From the NCBI GenBank assembly GCA_937906495.1, contig CALCVT010000055.1:1-58255 (forward strand): a stretch of DNA of 58,255 nucleotides, in the 5' to 3' direction. The position numbers were made by a program, and so were the translations under genes. Shown piece by piece: positions 1 through 8,229 of this stretch; position 1 is the first letter of the stretch; the number at the start of each line of letters is the position of its first letter. Under the pieces are notes generated by a model. That model did no database searches. It was not told the DNA's origin and saw nothing but the letters and a program-made list of their open reading frames with translations. This DNA comes from an uncultured Prevotella sp. GTDB lineage: Bacteria; Bacteroidota; Bacteroidia; Bacteroidales; Bacteroidaceae.

Positions 1-49
1 GTATCCCAACCTTGTTAACCTTAAATCTAATACTATGAAAAACACGATG

Positions 50-80
50 CAAAGATACGCACTTTTATCGAACTTGCAAG
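50..80 (-). promoter_or_regulatory. Leftward promoter for a gene off the left edge
   Basis: On the minus strand a TATCTTTG box (plus-strand 50-57) matches the Bacteroidetes -7 consensus TAnnTTTG. A CTTG (77-80) lies 19 nt upstream in the -33 position. No CAT triplet lies between the box and base 1, so the gene it serves must start beyond the left edge. The rest of 1-270 has no gene I can support. Confidence 0.45.
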
Positions 81-270
81 CATTTAGGCGTTTTATTTTT
101 GCGAAATAATGATTTTTCAGCCTCAAAGCACTTTTTTTTACTATAAATGACAAAATAAGCGAACGCTTTGACACTTCCACTTACAACTATCAACAGAGTT
201 ACACTGCAGGGCTTGTTAGTACACAAACAGTTTGCAGCGATGTAAAGAGAAGTAAAAAGTGCACTTTTAC

Positions 271-301
271 TTCGTTCTTTGCCCGCCATCGCGTAACTTT
301 G
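271..301 (+). promoter_or_regulatory. miaB promoter, nearly abutting the start codon
   Basis: TAACTTTG at 294-301 is a good -7 box, and TTCG at 271-274 sits 19 nt upstream where TTTG is expected. The ATG chosen for miaB is at 311. A start site the usual few bases after the box would give an almost leaderless mRNA. Confidence 0.5.
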
Positions 302-310
302 CAACTGATT

Positions 311-1651
311 ATGAAGCATCTATATATTGAAACATACGGCTGCCAAATGAATGTGGCCGACAGCGAGGTCGTTGCCTCGGTAATGAAGATGGCCGGCTAT
401 GAGCCCTGCGAGAGTTTGGACGAGGCCGATGCCGTCTTTCTGAACACTTGCTCCGTACGCGACAATGCGGAACAAAAGATTATTCATCGCCTCGAAGCGC
501 TTACCGCCATGCGCCGTAAGGGCCGTAAACTGATTATCGGTGTGCTGGGATGCATGGCCGAACGCGTCAAGGAGGGCCTGCTCAATGAGCATGGCGCCAA
601 TCTTGTTGCCGGCCCCGATGCCTACCTCTCGCTGCCTGACCTTATTGCACAGGCCGAAACCGGACACAAAGCTATCGATACGGAACTCAGCACCACCGAA
701 ACCTATCGCGACATCGTGCCCGAACGTTACTGCGGCAGTCGCATTTCGGGCTTTGTAAGCATCATGCGCGGCTGCAACAACTTCTGCCACTACTGCATCG
801 TGCCCTACACCCGCGGACGCGAACGCTCCAGAGACATCGAAAGTATCCTGCGCGAAGTACACGACCTTGAACAACGTGGCTATAAGGAGGTAACACTGCT
901 CGGACAGAATGTAAACTCATACAATTGGACACCCGAGGCCTCTGAAGGTACTACACAAACAACCATCAACTTCTCGCAACTGCTGCGTACCGTAGCACGT
1001 GCCGTACCTGGCATGCGTATACGTTTCTCAACCTCACACCCCAAAGACATGAGCGACGAAACGCTGCACGTTATTGCCGAAGAGCCCAACGTTTGCCGCC
1101 ACATCCATCTACCTGTACAGAGTGGTTCAAACCGCATCCTTAAACTGATGAACCGCAAGTATACCCGCGAGTGGTATCTTGACCGAGTTGCTGCCATTCG
1201 TCGCATTATACCCGACTGCGGACTATCGACAGATATTTTTGCAGGCTACTGTTCAGAAACCGAAGAAGACCACCAACTCTCGCTCTCACTCATGCGCGAA
1301 TGCGCATACGACTCGGCATTCATGTTTAAATACAGCGAACGCCCGGGAACCTATGCATCGAAACATCTGCCCGATGATATAAGCGAGGATACCAAGATTC
1401 GAAGACTCGAAGAACTTATTGCTCTGCAAAACGAACTCAGCGCCGAGAGCAACAACAACTGCATCGGACGCGAATATGAGGTGCTAACCGAAGGTTTTAG
1501 CAAACGTTCGCGCGAACAACTCTTTGGACGCACCGAGCAGAACAAGGTAGTCGTATTTGATCGTGGTAATCACCGGCCGGGCGAATACGTCAAGGTACGC
1601 ATTACCGAGGCCTCAAGCGCCACTCTCAAAGGCGAAGAGATTGAATCATAG
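311..1651 (+). CDS. miaB: tRNA-2-methylthio-N6-dimethylallyladenosine synthase MiaB
   Basis: A radical-SAM methylthiotransferase that adds the 2-methylthio group to N6-isopentenyl-adenosine 37 of tRNAs, in the cytosol. The N-terminal MTTase domain carries three cluster cysteines (near residues 11, 47 and 81). The radical SAM motif CNNFCHYC has cysteines near 155, 159 and 162, and a TRAM-type RNA-binding tail follows (around 380-446). At 446 residues it has normal length. I chose ATG 311 over an in-frame TTG at 299 because MKHLYIETYGCQMN is the canonical N-terminus and 299 lies inside the -7 box. It is monocistronic, closed by a strong hairpin at 1762. The related RimO or MtaB are less likely given the GCQMN start. 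Confidence 0.95.
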   Translation: MKHLYIETYGCQMNVADSEVVASVMKMAGYEPCESLDEADAVFLNTCSVRDNAEQKIIHRLEALTAMRRKGRKLIIGVLGCMAERVKEGLLNEHGANLVAGPDAYLSLPDLIAQAETGHKAIDTELSTTETYRDIVPERYCGSRISGFVSIMRGCNNFCHYCIVPYTRGRERSRDIESILREVHDLEQRGYKEVTLLGQNVNSYNWTPEASEGTTQTTINFSQLLRTVARAVPGMRIRFSTSHPKDMSDETLHVIAEEPNVCRHIHLPVQSGSNRILKLMNRKYTREWYLDRVAAIRRIIPDCGLSTDIFAGYCSETEEDHQLSLSLMRECAYDSAFMFKYSERPGTYASKHLPDDISEDTKIRRLEELIALQNELSAESNNNCIGREYEVLTEGFSKRSREQLFGRTEQNKVVVFDRGNHRPGEYVKVRITEASSATLKGEEIES

Positions 1652-1761
1652 CATATCCAAAAGCCAAGCCCGCTGGCTGCATCACGTACAGCCCGGATAA
1701 CAACCGACTCTTATAGGTGTTGAAGACTATAAATCAGCAACCTGACATTCCGTAAACAAAC

Positions 1762-1803
1762 AAAGCGCTCCTCAAAACCATTACAGATTTTGAGGAGCGC
1801 TTT
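1762..1803. terminator. Bidirectional terminator between miaB and FKBP gene
   Basis: A perfect 16-bp inverted repeat (1762-1777 and 1788-1803) with a 10-nt loop. The stem has A-rich and U-rich flanks, so it can end miaB from the left and the FKBP gene at 1911 from the right. Confidence 0.85.
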
Positions 1804-1910
1804 TGAATACCTTGCAAACGCCCTATAACAGGTTGGCCACACTCCCGACATTAAGCAGAGTACTTGCAACGAGAGCACACGGCCCACACCCGCGTTCGGC
1901 GTTGAACTTA

Positions 1911-2834
1911 TTATTTGGTTGCAGCAGATTTTACAGCATTTGCAGCTTGCTTTACTTTCAGAACCTCTACCTTAAAAATCAACGTAGAGTTAGCAGGAAT
2001 TTGCTGATTTCCGCGTTCGCCATAAGCCAAATCCGAGGGGATGTAAAGATTCCATACCGAACCTTCGGGCATCATGGTCAATGCTTCGCGCCAACCCTTG
2101 ATTACTTGATCAGGACGGAAGTTGGCCGGTTTGTTACGCTTGTACGAAGAGTCGAACACCGTGCCATCAATGAGTTTACCCTCGTAATGCACTTCAACCT
2201 CGGTAGAATCGGCAGCAACAGGTCCGTTTCCAGCCTTTACTACACTGTACTGCAGTCCGCTGGGCATAGTCTTGACTCCCGACACCTTTTTATTGTTGGC
2301 CAACCACTGGGTGTTATTAATCTTATAGAGTTCCTTCTGGTAATTCAACTGCTGCTCAACCACCTTCATGGCACTATCAACCGAAACAGTTGTGGGCTGT
2401 CCCAACACTACTTGCGCAAGTGCCTGCTGGAAGGTAGGCACATCAATATATGTAGAGTCGCTTTTGCCACAAGCCTGCTGGTTGAACATCGGCATATTGC
2501 GTTTGTTAATCTCAGCAATCTGCAAACCTGCAGCATAAGCCTTCTTCATTTTACGCTCCTCGTCGCTCACATTGGCATTCAGAGCTTCAATAGCATACTT
2601 TACATAAGCTGAATCAACACCCATCTGGCGTATAAGGTATTGCTTAAGGCTTTCACCTTGTGCCACACCGAGTGCGTAGCTAAATGTCTTGCCTTCAACG
2701 GGCTTTACTGAGGGCTTGGTCTGCACAAGCGTAGTCTTAGCCTTCTTCGACTGCTTTTTCTTCTTTTTCTGAGCACTTGCCGGAGCACAGCAGGCTACGG
2801 CGAGAGCCATCATAAGGATTGATTTGAATTGCAT
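1911..2834 (-). CDS. Exported FKBP-type peptidyl-prolyl cis-trans isomerase
   Basis: Catalyses proline cis-trans isomerisation, probably as a periplasmic folding factor. It has a clear signal peptide (residues 1-21, ending ASAQ), then a lysine-rich linker, an FKBP N-terminal dimerisation-type domain (about 45-165) and a C-terminal FKBP domain (about 190-295). The FKBP core shows VHYEGKLIDGTVFDSS and the LAYGERG segment. It is the last of three tandem FKBP genes, all on the minus strand. A hairpin at 2857-2888 separates it from the next paralogue, so it may have its own transcript. The FKBP assignment is firm; client proteins are unknown. Confidence 0.92.
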   Translation of the reverse strand: MQFKSILMMALAVACCAPASAQKKKKKQSKKAKTTLVQTKPSVKPVEGKTFSYALGVAQGESLKQYLIRQMGVDSAYVKYAIEALNANVSDEERKMKKAYAAGLQIAEINKRNMPMFNQQACGKSDSTYIDVPTFQQALAQVVLGQPTTVSVDSAMKVVEQQLNYQKELYKINNTQWLANNKKVSGVKTMPSGLQYSVVKAGNGPVAADSTEVEVHYEGKLIDGTVFDSSYKRNKPANFRPDQVIKGWREALTMMPEGSVWNLYIPSDLAYGERGNQQIPANSTLIFKVEVLKVKQAANAVKSAATK

Positions 2835-2856
2835 AGTGCTATCTGTTTGCTTATAA

Positions 2857-2888
2857 CAAGCCGCACGCTTGTGGAGTCGTGCGGCTTG
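2857..2888 (-). terminator. Hairpin between two FKBP genes
   Basis: An 11-bp perfect stem (2857-2867 and 2878-2888) with a 10-nt loop, downstream of the lipoprotein FKBP gene and just before the next one. There is no strong U-run, so it may only attenuate read-through. Confidence 0.6.
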
Positions 2889-2916
2889 AATAGTTTACAT
2901 AAGAATAAAAAGATGC

Positions 2917-3780
2917 TTACTTAAGAATCTTGACAAGCGTAATCTTAAAGGTCAAGGCCGAATAGGGAGGTATAGGACCTGAGCCCTCCTTGCCATAAGC
3001 CATATCGTAGGGAATGTAAACTTCCCAGGTAGCTCCTACGGGCATCTTCGATACTGCAATCTGCCAGCCGGGAATCACATTCTTAAGACTAAGGTTTACA
3101 GAACCACTAGGCTGGGTGGCTGAAGTATCGAATACATCGCCGCTCACCAATTTACCCTCATACTGAATTTCGATGCTGTCGTTCAGCGTGCAGCGCTCCT
3201 CGCCTGCACCCTTGTTCAACTCTTTGTAAAGCACACCATTCTCCAGTTTCTTAACACCGGCCTCCTTGACTTTAGCAGCCATGAACTCTTCCGAAGCACG
3301 TTTCTGCTTGCTGAACATATAATCCATGATGCGCTTGTTAGCCTCAGCCTTGTCAATAAACTTACCATTTTCTTGAATAGCTGTCTGTCCCTTTACATAA
3401 GCCTTAAAGCCCGAAATAAAGTTCTTAATGCTTACTTTCTTGGTCGAATCGCCCTGGAATACTTGCTGTTCCAGCATAGGAATCTGCATCTTGAGTCGCA
3501 TACCAGCTTGAAGTCCCAAGTTGTAGGCCAGCTTCTTCTTATCGTCGGCCGACACCATGCCTTCGATATATCCTTTGAGGAACTCGTCAACATAAGCCGA
3601 GTCGCTGCCTTGCATTGCAAGCATACTGGCCAACTCCTTCTCCTGCGGTGCCATTACCATACCCATTTCGTAGCTGAGGGTATCTACATCGGTTTTCAAA
3701 CTGGCCTTAGGCGCATTTTGACTGCACGATGTAAAGAGAGCAGCTGCGGCAACCAATGCTGCCGTGAATATCTTTTTCAT
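2917..3780 (-). CDS. FKBP-type peptidyl-prolyl isomerase, lipoprotein
   Basis: A second paralogue with the same layout (FKBP_N about 30-165, FKBP_C about 190-287). Here the signal peptide ends in a lipobox, FTSC, with lipidated Cys19, so the enzyme should be membrane-anchored. The core shows IQYEGKLVSGDVFDTS and the MAYGKEGSGPIPP segment. At 287 residues it is close to its neighbour in length. It lies 24 nt downstream of the cytosolic paralogue at 3805-4392, so the two are probably co-transcribed. The substitutions IQYEGK and FDTS relative to VHYEGK and FDSS suggest it may differ in substrate preference. Confidence 0.92.
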   Translation of the reverse strand: MKKIFTAALVAAAALFTSCSQNAPKASLKTDVDTLSYEMGMVMAPQEKELASMLAMQGSDSAYVDEFLKGYIEGMVSADDKKKLAYNLGLQAGMRLKMQIPMLEQQVFQGDSTKKVSIKNFISGFKAYVKGQTAIQENGKFIDKAEANKRIMDYMFSKQKRASEEFMAAKVKEAGVKKLENGVLYKELNKGAGEERCTLNDSIEIQYEGKLVSGDVFDTSATQPSGSVNLSLKNVIPGWQIAVSKMPVGATWEVYIPYDMAYGKEGSGPIPPYSALTFKITLVKILK

Positions 3781-3804
3781 GTTTTGAGGTTGATGGTGAA
3801 TTTT

Positions 3805-4392
3805 TTACTTGATAACTTCGATAAGTTCTACGTCGAACACGAGTGCAGCATAGGGAGGAATAGCCTGTCCGGCACCATTTTCGCCGTATGCCAAGTGGTA
3901 AGGAATAAAGAAGCGGTACTTTGCACCCTCCGACATGAGCTGCACACCTTCGGTCCAACCGGCAATTACACCATTGAGAGGGAATACTGCAGGTTCACCA
4001 CGACGATATGACGAGTCGAACACGGTGCCGTTGGTAAGAGTTCCCTCATAGTGACACTTTACCTGGTCGGTAGCAAGGGGCTTTGCACCTGTACCTTCCT
4101 TCAATACGAGGTATTGCAAACCGCTGGGCAGCACTACAACGTCTTTCTTCGTGGCATTTTCGGCCAAGAACTGCTCGCCTTCCTCGCGAATGGCTTTTCC
4201 AACTTCCTCATGCTTTTTACGCATAAAAGCCGACACCAGTTTCTGGGCTTCTTCGTCGTCCATTTGAGCGGTCTGTCCGGAAACAATATCGTTGACTGCG
4301 TTTGCAAAATCTGTAACGTTCAAGTCGTTTACTCCCATGCCTTTCAGGTTATGGCCAATTACCATTCCGAGAGCGTAGCTGAGTTTTTCCAT
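3805..4392 (-). CDS. Cytosolic FKBP-type peptidyl-prolyl isomerase
   Basis: The third FKBP paralogue, 195 residues, without a signal peptide and therefore presumably cytosolic. A short FKBP_N region (MEKLSYALGMVIGHN onward) is followed by an FKBP domain with CHYEGTLTNGTVFDSS and AYGENGAGQAIPP. I chose the ATG at 4392: the longer frame reaching 4449 would overlap the -7 box at 4439, and MEKLSYALG is the typical family start. It heads the FKBP series, with its promoter facing the divergent sirtuin gene. Confidence 0.93.
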   Translation of the reverse strand: MEKLSYALGMVIGHNLKGMGVNDLNVTDFANAVNDIVSGQTAQMDDEEAQKLVSAFMRKKHEEVGKAIREEGEQFLAENATKKDVVVLPSGLQYLVLKEGTGAKPLATDQVKCHYEGTLTNGTVFDSSYRRGEPAVFPLNGVIAGWTEGVQLMSEGAKYRFFIPYHLAYGENGAGQAIPPYAALVFDVELIEVIK

Positions 4393-4438
4393 AAAGTAAG
4401 TGTATATTTTGTTAGTTTGGTTTGCTGTTATCGAGACG

Positions 4439-4446
4439 CAAAAGTA
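4439..4446 (-). promoter_or_regulatory. -7 box of the FKBP operon
   Basis: The minus-strand reading is TACTTTTG, matching TAnnTTTG, about 47 nt upstream of the chosen ATG. No clear -33 element is visible. Confidence 0.55.
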
Positions 4447-4490
4447 CAATTATTTTTGATAGGGAGCACCTATTGGATGTTGTTTTTTCC

Positions 4491-4498
4491 TAACTTTG
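4491..4498 (+). promoter_or_regulatory. -7 box of the sirtuin gene
   Basis: TAACTTTG, 28 nt before the ATG at 4527. The -33 region (TTGG at 4473-4476) is a poor match with short spacing. Confidence 0.55.
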
Positions 4499-4526
4499 CG
4501 CTATATGTATTCTATCAGTCGTACAA

Positions 4527-5234
4527 ATGAAGAAACTTGTTGTTCTAACCGGCGCAGGAATGAGCGCCGAGAGCGGAATCAGCACTTTCCGCGATGCCGG
4601 AGGGCTTTGGGAGCAGTATCCGGTTGAACAGGTGGCTACCCCCGAGGGCTGGCTGGCTAATCCTGATTTAGTAACCGACTTTTACAATGCCCGACGCAAG
4701 GAGTTGGCCAAGGTAAATCCCAACCTTGGACACTTGTTGCTGGCTGAAATGGAGCACGACTACGATGTGACCATCGTTACGCAGAATATTGACAATTTGC
4801 ACGAGCGGGCCGGTTCTTCAAAGGTCATCCACCTGCACGGAGAGCTCATGAAGGTATGCTCGTCGGCAAACCCCAATGATTTGCGCTACTTGCAAACGCT
4901 CCAACCCGACCATTTGGAAATTGCTCATGGAACCAAGGCTGGCGATGGCTCACTGCTCCGCCCATGGATTGTGTGGTTTGGCGAAGCGGTTCCGAACCTG
5001 ATGCCTGCGGCCGAAGTTACCCAAAAGGCCGATGCCTTTGTAATTATAGGCTCTTCGCTTAATGTATATCCGGCTGCGGGACTTGTTAACTATACCCACC
5101 CCGGCACACCTGTATTCGTGATTGATCCGAAAGAGGTGCACGTTCCTTCGGGCAGAAAAGTTGAAGTCATCAACGAGGTTGCGTCAAAAGGTGTTAAAAC
5201 CCTGCGCCGAAAACTCAAGGAAGCTGGATTTTAG
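4527..5234 (+). CDS. NAD-dependent protein deacylase, sirtuin family
   Basis: Uses NAD to remove acyl groups from lysines, in the cytosol. The NAD-binding GAGMSAESGISTFRD is at residues 9-23, TQNIDNLH at 85-92 and the catalytic histidine is in HLHGE (His104). The later WFGE and GSSLNVYPAAG motifs are also present. At 235 residues it is a short class. The zinc-ribbon region has only one cysteine (Cys111) instead of two CxxC pairs, so it probably binds no zinc there, as in other compact bacterial sirtuins. It is monocistronic, ending at the 21-bp hairpin at 5359. The acyl preference cannot be read from the sequence. Confidence 0.9.
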   Translation: MKKLVVLTGAGMSAESGISTFRDAGGLWEQYPVEQVATPEGWLANPDLVTDFYNARRKELAKVNPNLGHLLLAEMEHDYDVTIVTQNIDNLHERAGSSKVIHLHGELMKVCSSANPNDLRYLQTLQPDHLEIAHGTKAGDGSLLRPWIVWFGEAVPNLMPAAEVTQKADAFVIIGSSLNVYPAAGLVNYTHPGTPVFVIDPKEVHVPSGRKVEVINEVASKGVKTLRRKLKEAGF

Positions 5235-5358
5235 CCCTTTTACATACTACGCGCCAACCTTTCGGCCCTATGTCTTGCCCATTCTTAACAACTAGAAGGA
5301 GCTAAACCCTTTAATAAAGCCTGCTGATTCGCACTTTATCCGGCATACCAATACCAAT

Positions 5359-5406
5359 CAAGGGGCTTTACCTGCAAATGTTTGTATTTGCAGGTAAAGC
5401 CCCTTG
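5359..5406. terminator. Very strong bidirectional terminator, sirtuin / murI
   Basis: A perfect 21-bp inverted repeat (5359-5379 and 5386-5406) with a 6-nt loop, between the convergent sirtuin and murI genes. The rest of 5235-5449 holds no gene. Confidence 0.85.
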
Positions 5407-5449
5407 TTTGTTAATGGATATGCGCAGTAAATATTGCCAAGCCTGGTCG

Positions 5450-6307
5450 CTACTCAAGCGTAATGTTTTCAGCCTCTACCTTTTCGTGCATAAAGAGCAT
5501 GGCGGTTTGTACAAATTTTTCGGTACTCTCGGTTGTCAAATAGCGGCATTGCCCCTTGCGGCTCAGGCAGTGCTCCATTTCAGGGTGACGCTGCAAATAG
5601 TTTTGGAGTGATGCAGCTACATATTCGCCTTGTGGAACAATGCGCACCCCCGAGGGCGTATACTTGAGTATCTTGTTCATGAGCAAGGGGTAGTGCGTAC
5701 AACCCAAAATAAGGGTATCGATTTGAGGATCAATGCGTAAAATACCCTCAATGCGCTTTTGCACAAAATAGTCGGCTCCCGGAGAGTCGAATTCAAAATT
5801 CTCGACCAAGGGCACCCACATGGGGCAGGCCTGCCCCGTTACCTCGATGTCGGGCCACAGTTTGCGTATCTCGAGGGTGTACGAACCTGAATTGATGGTT
5901 CCGGCAGTAGCCAACACACCTACATGACGCGAATGGGTTATAGCGCCAATAGCTTCGACAGTTGGGCGTATCACACCCAATACACGGCGACTGGCGTCAA
6001 TACGTGCCAAATCGTTTTGCTGAATCGTGCGCAGCGCCTTGGCCGAGGCTGTGTTACAGGCTAGGATAACCAGTCGGCAACCTTGAGCAAAAAGGGCCTC
6101 TACGGCCTGCAGCGTATAACGGTAAATAACCTCGAACGAGTGCGATCCGTAAGGGGCACGGGCGTTATCGCCCAGATAAAGATAGTCGTATTGGGGCAAG
6201 AACTGCCGCATCTGGCGCAGAATGGTCAGTCCGCCATAGCCTGAATCGAATACGCCAATGGGGCAAACGGACTTTTCTTGTTGGCTCATAATGTAATGCA
6301 AGGGCAC
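5450..6307 (-). CDS. murI: Glutamate racemase MurI
   Basis: Makes D-glutamate for peptidoglycan by cofactor-independent two-base racemisation. GVFDSGYGGLTI lies near residues 18-29, the first catalytic cysteine in ACNTAS (Cys84) and the second in LGCTHYP (Cys203, with His205). At 285 residues it is of usual length. Translation may start at residue 1 or at the second Met (residue 7). It is the last gene of a probable operon with the OmpH-like gene (27 nt upstream) and a lipoprotein gene. Linkage of ompH-like genes to murI is common in Bacteroidetes envelope clusters. Confidence 0.95.
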   Translation of the reverse strand: MPLHYIMSQQEKSVCPIGVFDSGYGGLTILRQMRQFLPQYDYLYLGDNARAPYGSHSFEVIYRYTLQAVEALFAQGCRLVILACNTASAKALRTIQQNDLARIDASRRVLGVIRPTVEAIGAITHSRHVGVLATAGTINSGSYTLEIRKLWPDIEVTGQACPMWVPLVENFEFDSPGADYFVQKRIEGILRIDPQIDTLILGCTHYPLLMNKILKYTPSGVRIVPQGEYVAASLQNYLQRHPEMEHCLSRKGQCRYLTTESTEKFVQTAMLFMHEKVEAENITLE

Positions 6308-6334
6308 ACTGAAGCCCTTGACCGGGATAAAATA

Positions 6335-6862
6335 TTACTGCCGGGGCAATCCGAGTTTGGCGGCTACATAGGCCGTTGCATTCTCGGCTACAGCAGGGTT
6401 TACAAAAGGATACGAACGCTTATCGGTATTGAGTACATACTCATAGCCTCGCTCCATACCGACACTCTGAATTGCAGCATCGAGCCTGCGGTATACAGGT
6501 TTAAGCATGTCGGCCTCGGCACACGTTAACAGCGAGTCGGCTTGATTGCGAAAGGCCAGACCTTTTTCCATAGCGTCCTGCAGGTCGCGCTGACGCTTGA
6601 GCAGTATATTCTGCGGAAAATCCTTCTGCCCTTGCAAAAACTCAGCAAACTGACGTTTAAAGCTACTTTCGTTATAGGCTGCTTCGGCCTCATACTGCTG
6701 ACGGAGCTGCTGCATTTGCTGCTGTACCTGGGCATACTCGGGCATGGCGTGCAACAGTGAGTCGTAGCTCAGATAGCCAAAGCGGGCCTTGTCCTGTGCC
6801 GAGACTGACAGTACGCAACTTACCACAAACAAAAGGGTTAAGAGGGTTCGTTTCATAAACAT
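6335..6862 (-). CDS. OmpH/Skp family periplasmic chaperone
   Basis: A small exported protein: signal peptide to SVSAQ (about residue 23), then a basic, glutamine-rich helical region (about 40-110) of the Skp/OmpH type. Skp trimers hold unfolded outer-membrane proteins in the periplasm. It starts with two possible Met codons (residues 1 and 3; the second, at 6856, gives MKRTLL, a more usual signal start). Length of about 173-175 residues fits the family. It sits directly upstream of murI on the same strand. The family call rests on size, signal and coiled-coil-like composition rather than catalytic residues. Confidence 0.85.
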   Translation of the reverse strand: MFMKRTLLTLLFVVSCVLSVSAQDKARFGYLSYDSLLHAMPEYAQVQQQMQQLRQQYEAEAAYNESSFKRQFAEFLQGQKDFPQNILLKRQRDLQDAMEKGLAFRNQADSLLTCAEADMLKPVYRRLDAAIQSVGMERGYEYVLNTDKRSYPFVNPAVAENATAYVAAKLGLPRQ

Positions 6863-6903
6863 GAAAAATTATAGGATATGGCTGCAACTGGTATCAGGAG
6901 GCA

Positions 6904-7734
6904 TCAATAGCCATAACTTACCGAAGCAGCGCTGCCATCGGCTGTGTGATAATTGCAAAGCACTACATTGCCGCCCTTAAGACTGTATTCGAATTTGGTT
7001 TGATAGTTTTTCTCGCTGTTTTCGAACTCGTAACTGATGCTCTGCACCAAGTTCTCGGTCGAGATACCAAGCAAACCGGCATAATACAAATGTTCAAAAC
7101 CTAAGCACCCCAGCTCGAGGGTTGCCGTTGAGGGGAGCAGCCCGTTGAAGTTAGGCCACGTGGAGGGAGTAAAGGTTAAGATAACGGGTTTCTTATCGGT
7201 CGAAATGTATACAATGCGCGAGAAGTTTCCGTTTTCATACTCTATGCTTGCCGAGGTGCGGTACTGCTGTGCCTGTCCAAAACTATCTTCAAACACTATC
7301 TTATTCCAGGCAATCAACCGTCCCTCTGGGTTATACACAAAGTTATATATGTTGCGGTTAACCGTCATACTTTGTATATAACCCTGAGCATTAAGCACTA
7401 CATTGGTCTTTTCGTTATTCGAATTCTTGATGCGTACTCCATGCGCCTGATATGAAAGGGCACTGTTGTACTTATACGACTGGTCGATGGCGGGCGAAGG
7501 GTCGCGCACCACTCCTTGAGCCTTGGTCAGACGCTTTCCGGCATAAGTAAACTGCCAGTCGTAGCATGAGGGGACACTGCCCAAATGGGTTATGCTACGC
7601 ACATTACTGCCTCCCCGTGCCGGAAGGGTTGGCAAAAAGGGCTCTTCGTCGTCGGAGCAGGAGGTGAATCCCCAACCGGCCACCAACAGCATGACACATG
7701 CCCATAAGGCATAAAACGGGACGAATTTTTGCAT
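6904..7734 (-). CDS. Lipoprotein of unknown function (DUF4595-like)
   Basis: 276 residues starting at ATG 7734 (a GTG at 7743 is also in frame). The signal peptide ends in lipobox FTSC with Cys26, followed by SDDEEP, typical of surface-directed Bacteroidetes lipoproteins. The body is predicted as beta-rich, with patterns such as WQFTYAGKRLTKAQG and YNFVYNPEGRLIAWNK that resemble DUF4595/YD-like strand repeats. I cannot name a function. It is the first gene of the run leading to the OmpH-like gene and murI, with a -7 box at 7775-7782, so it may be co-expressed with cell-wall genes. Confidence 0.8.
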   Translation of the reverse strand: MQKFVPFYALWACVMLLVAGWGFTSCSDDEEPFLPTLPARGGSNVRSITHLGSVPSCYDWQFTYAGKRLTKAQGVVRDPSPAIDQSYKYNSALSYQAHGVRIKNSNNEKTNVVLNAQGYIQSMTVNRNIYNFVYNPEGRLIAWNKIVFEDSFGQAQQYRTSASIEYENGNFSRIVYISTDKKPVILTFTPSTWPNFNGLLPSTATLELGCLGFEHLYYAGLLGISTENLVQSISYEFENSEKNYQTKFEYSLKGGNVVLCNYHTADGSAASVSYGY

Positions 7735-7774
7735 TTTAAACACCGAATTAAGTCTACTACTTACTATTTCGAAG

Positions 7775-7782
7775 CAAACTTA
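7775..7782 (-). promoter_or_regulatory. -7 box of the lipoprotein-ompH-murI operon
   Basis: Reads TAAGTTTG on the minus strand, 41 nt before the ATG at 7734. No confident -33 element. Confidence 0.5.
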
Positions 7783-8001
7783 CAGAAAAACAAGGAAACA
7801 AACGAATACTTTCAGAAAAAATACTGCTGCAGTTAAACTGCTATACAACTGCTGTATAAACTGCAAATGGAAACTTGCGGGTAACTACCGGGCCGCTGAG
7901 GTTACACGAACGACCTTCGCTAATAGCGTTGAAGACGTTTCCTTTTACAATGTATATTCAATGAGCCTCAACAACATCATACCGACAATCTGCAGGGCTG
8001 G

Positions 8002-8064
8002 TGTTGAATGTTTTACATTTGGTGTTGAAATATAAACACCCGCAATTAAAAATACAGTCGGTGC
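8002..8064 (+). repeat. 21-nt tandem array A (2 clear units, 1 weak)
   Basis: Units at 8002-8022 and 8023-8043 both begin TGTTGAA; the second continues to AACACC. A third, weak unit fills 8044-8064. The same unit design recurs in six other intergenic regions of the window. It lies between the terminator of the PCMD gene and the promoter of the lipoprotein gene. Confidence 0.6.
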
Positions 8065-8138
8065 CATGAGCAGGCAAGATTGAGAAGATAATGCATAAAA
8101 GGAGAACAAGCTATGCAGCAGGCAGGTAATATACATAA

Positions 8139-8181
8139 AAAATCCCGCAACTTCGTTGGCTACAACGGGTTGCGGGATTTT
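8139..8181 (-). terminator. Terminator of the PCMD/calycin operon
   Basis: A 13-bp stem (8139-8151 and 8169-8181) around a smaller inner stem, followed on the minus strand by six T. It ends the four-gene operon 14471-8230. Confidence 0.85.
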
Positions 8182-8229
8182 AAATAAATATGAGGATTAC
8201 AAACTAATACTTATGTCGAACGTTTTGAA

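Larger units (their letters stand above)
7735..8138. other. Intergenic region with phased AACT repeats and a 21-nt array
   Basis: No gene is supported here. It contains the -7 box of the lipoprotein gene (7775-7782), an AACT motif recurring at 7836, 7847, 7859, 7872 and 7883, and the 21-nt array at 8002-8064. The only open frame, 7945-8136 on the minus strand, has no recognisable product. Confidence 0.7.

Noticed and set aside
181..225. Possible further 21-nt array upstream of miaB
   Set aside because: ACAC occurs at 201 and 221 but spacing is 20, and the TGTnnAA part is missing.
1803..2612. 269-codon plus-strand frame after miaB
   Set aside because: It starts on the terminator stem and runs antisense to the FKBP gene.
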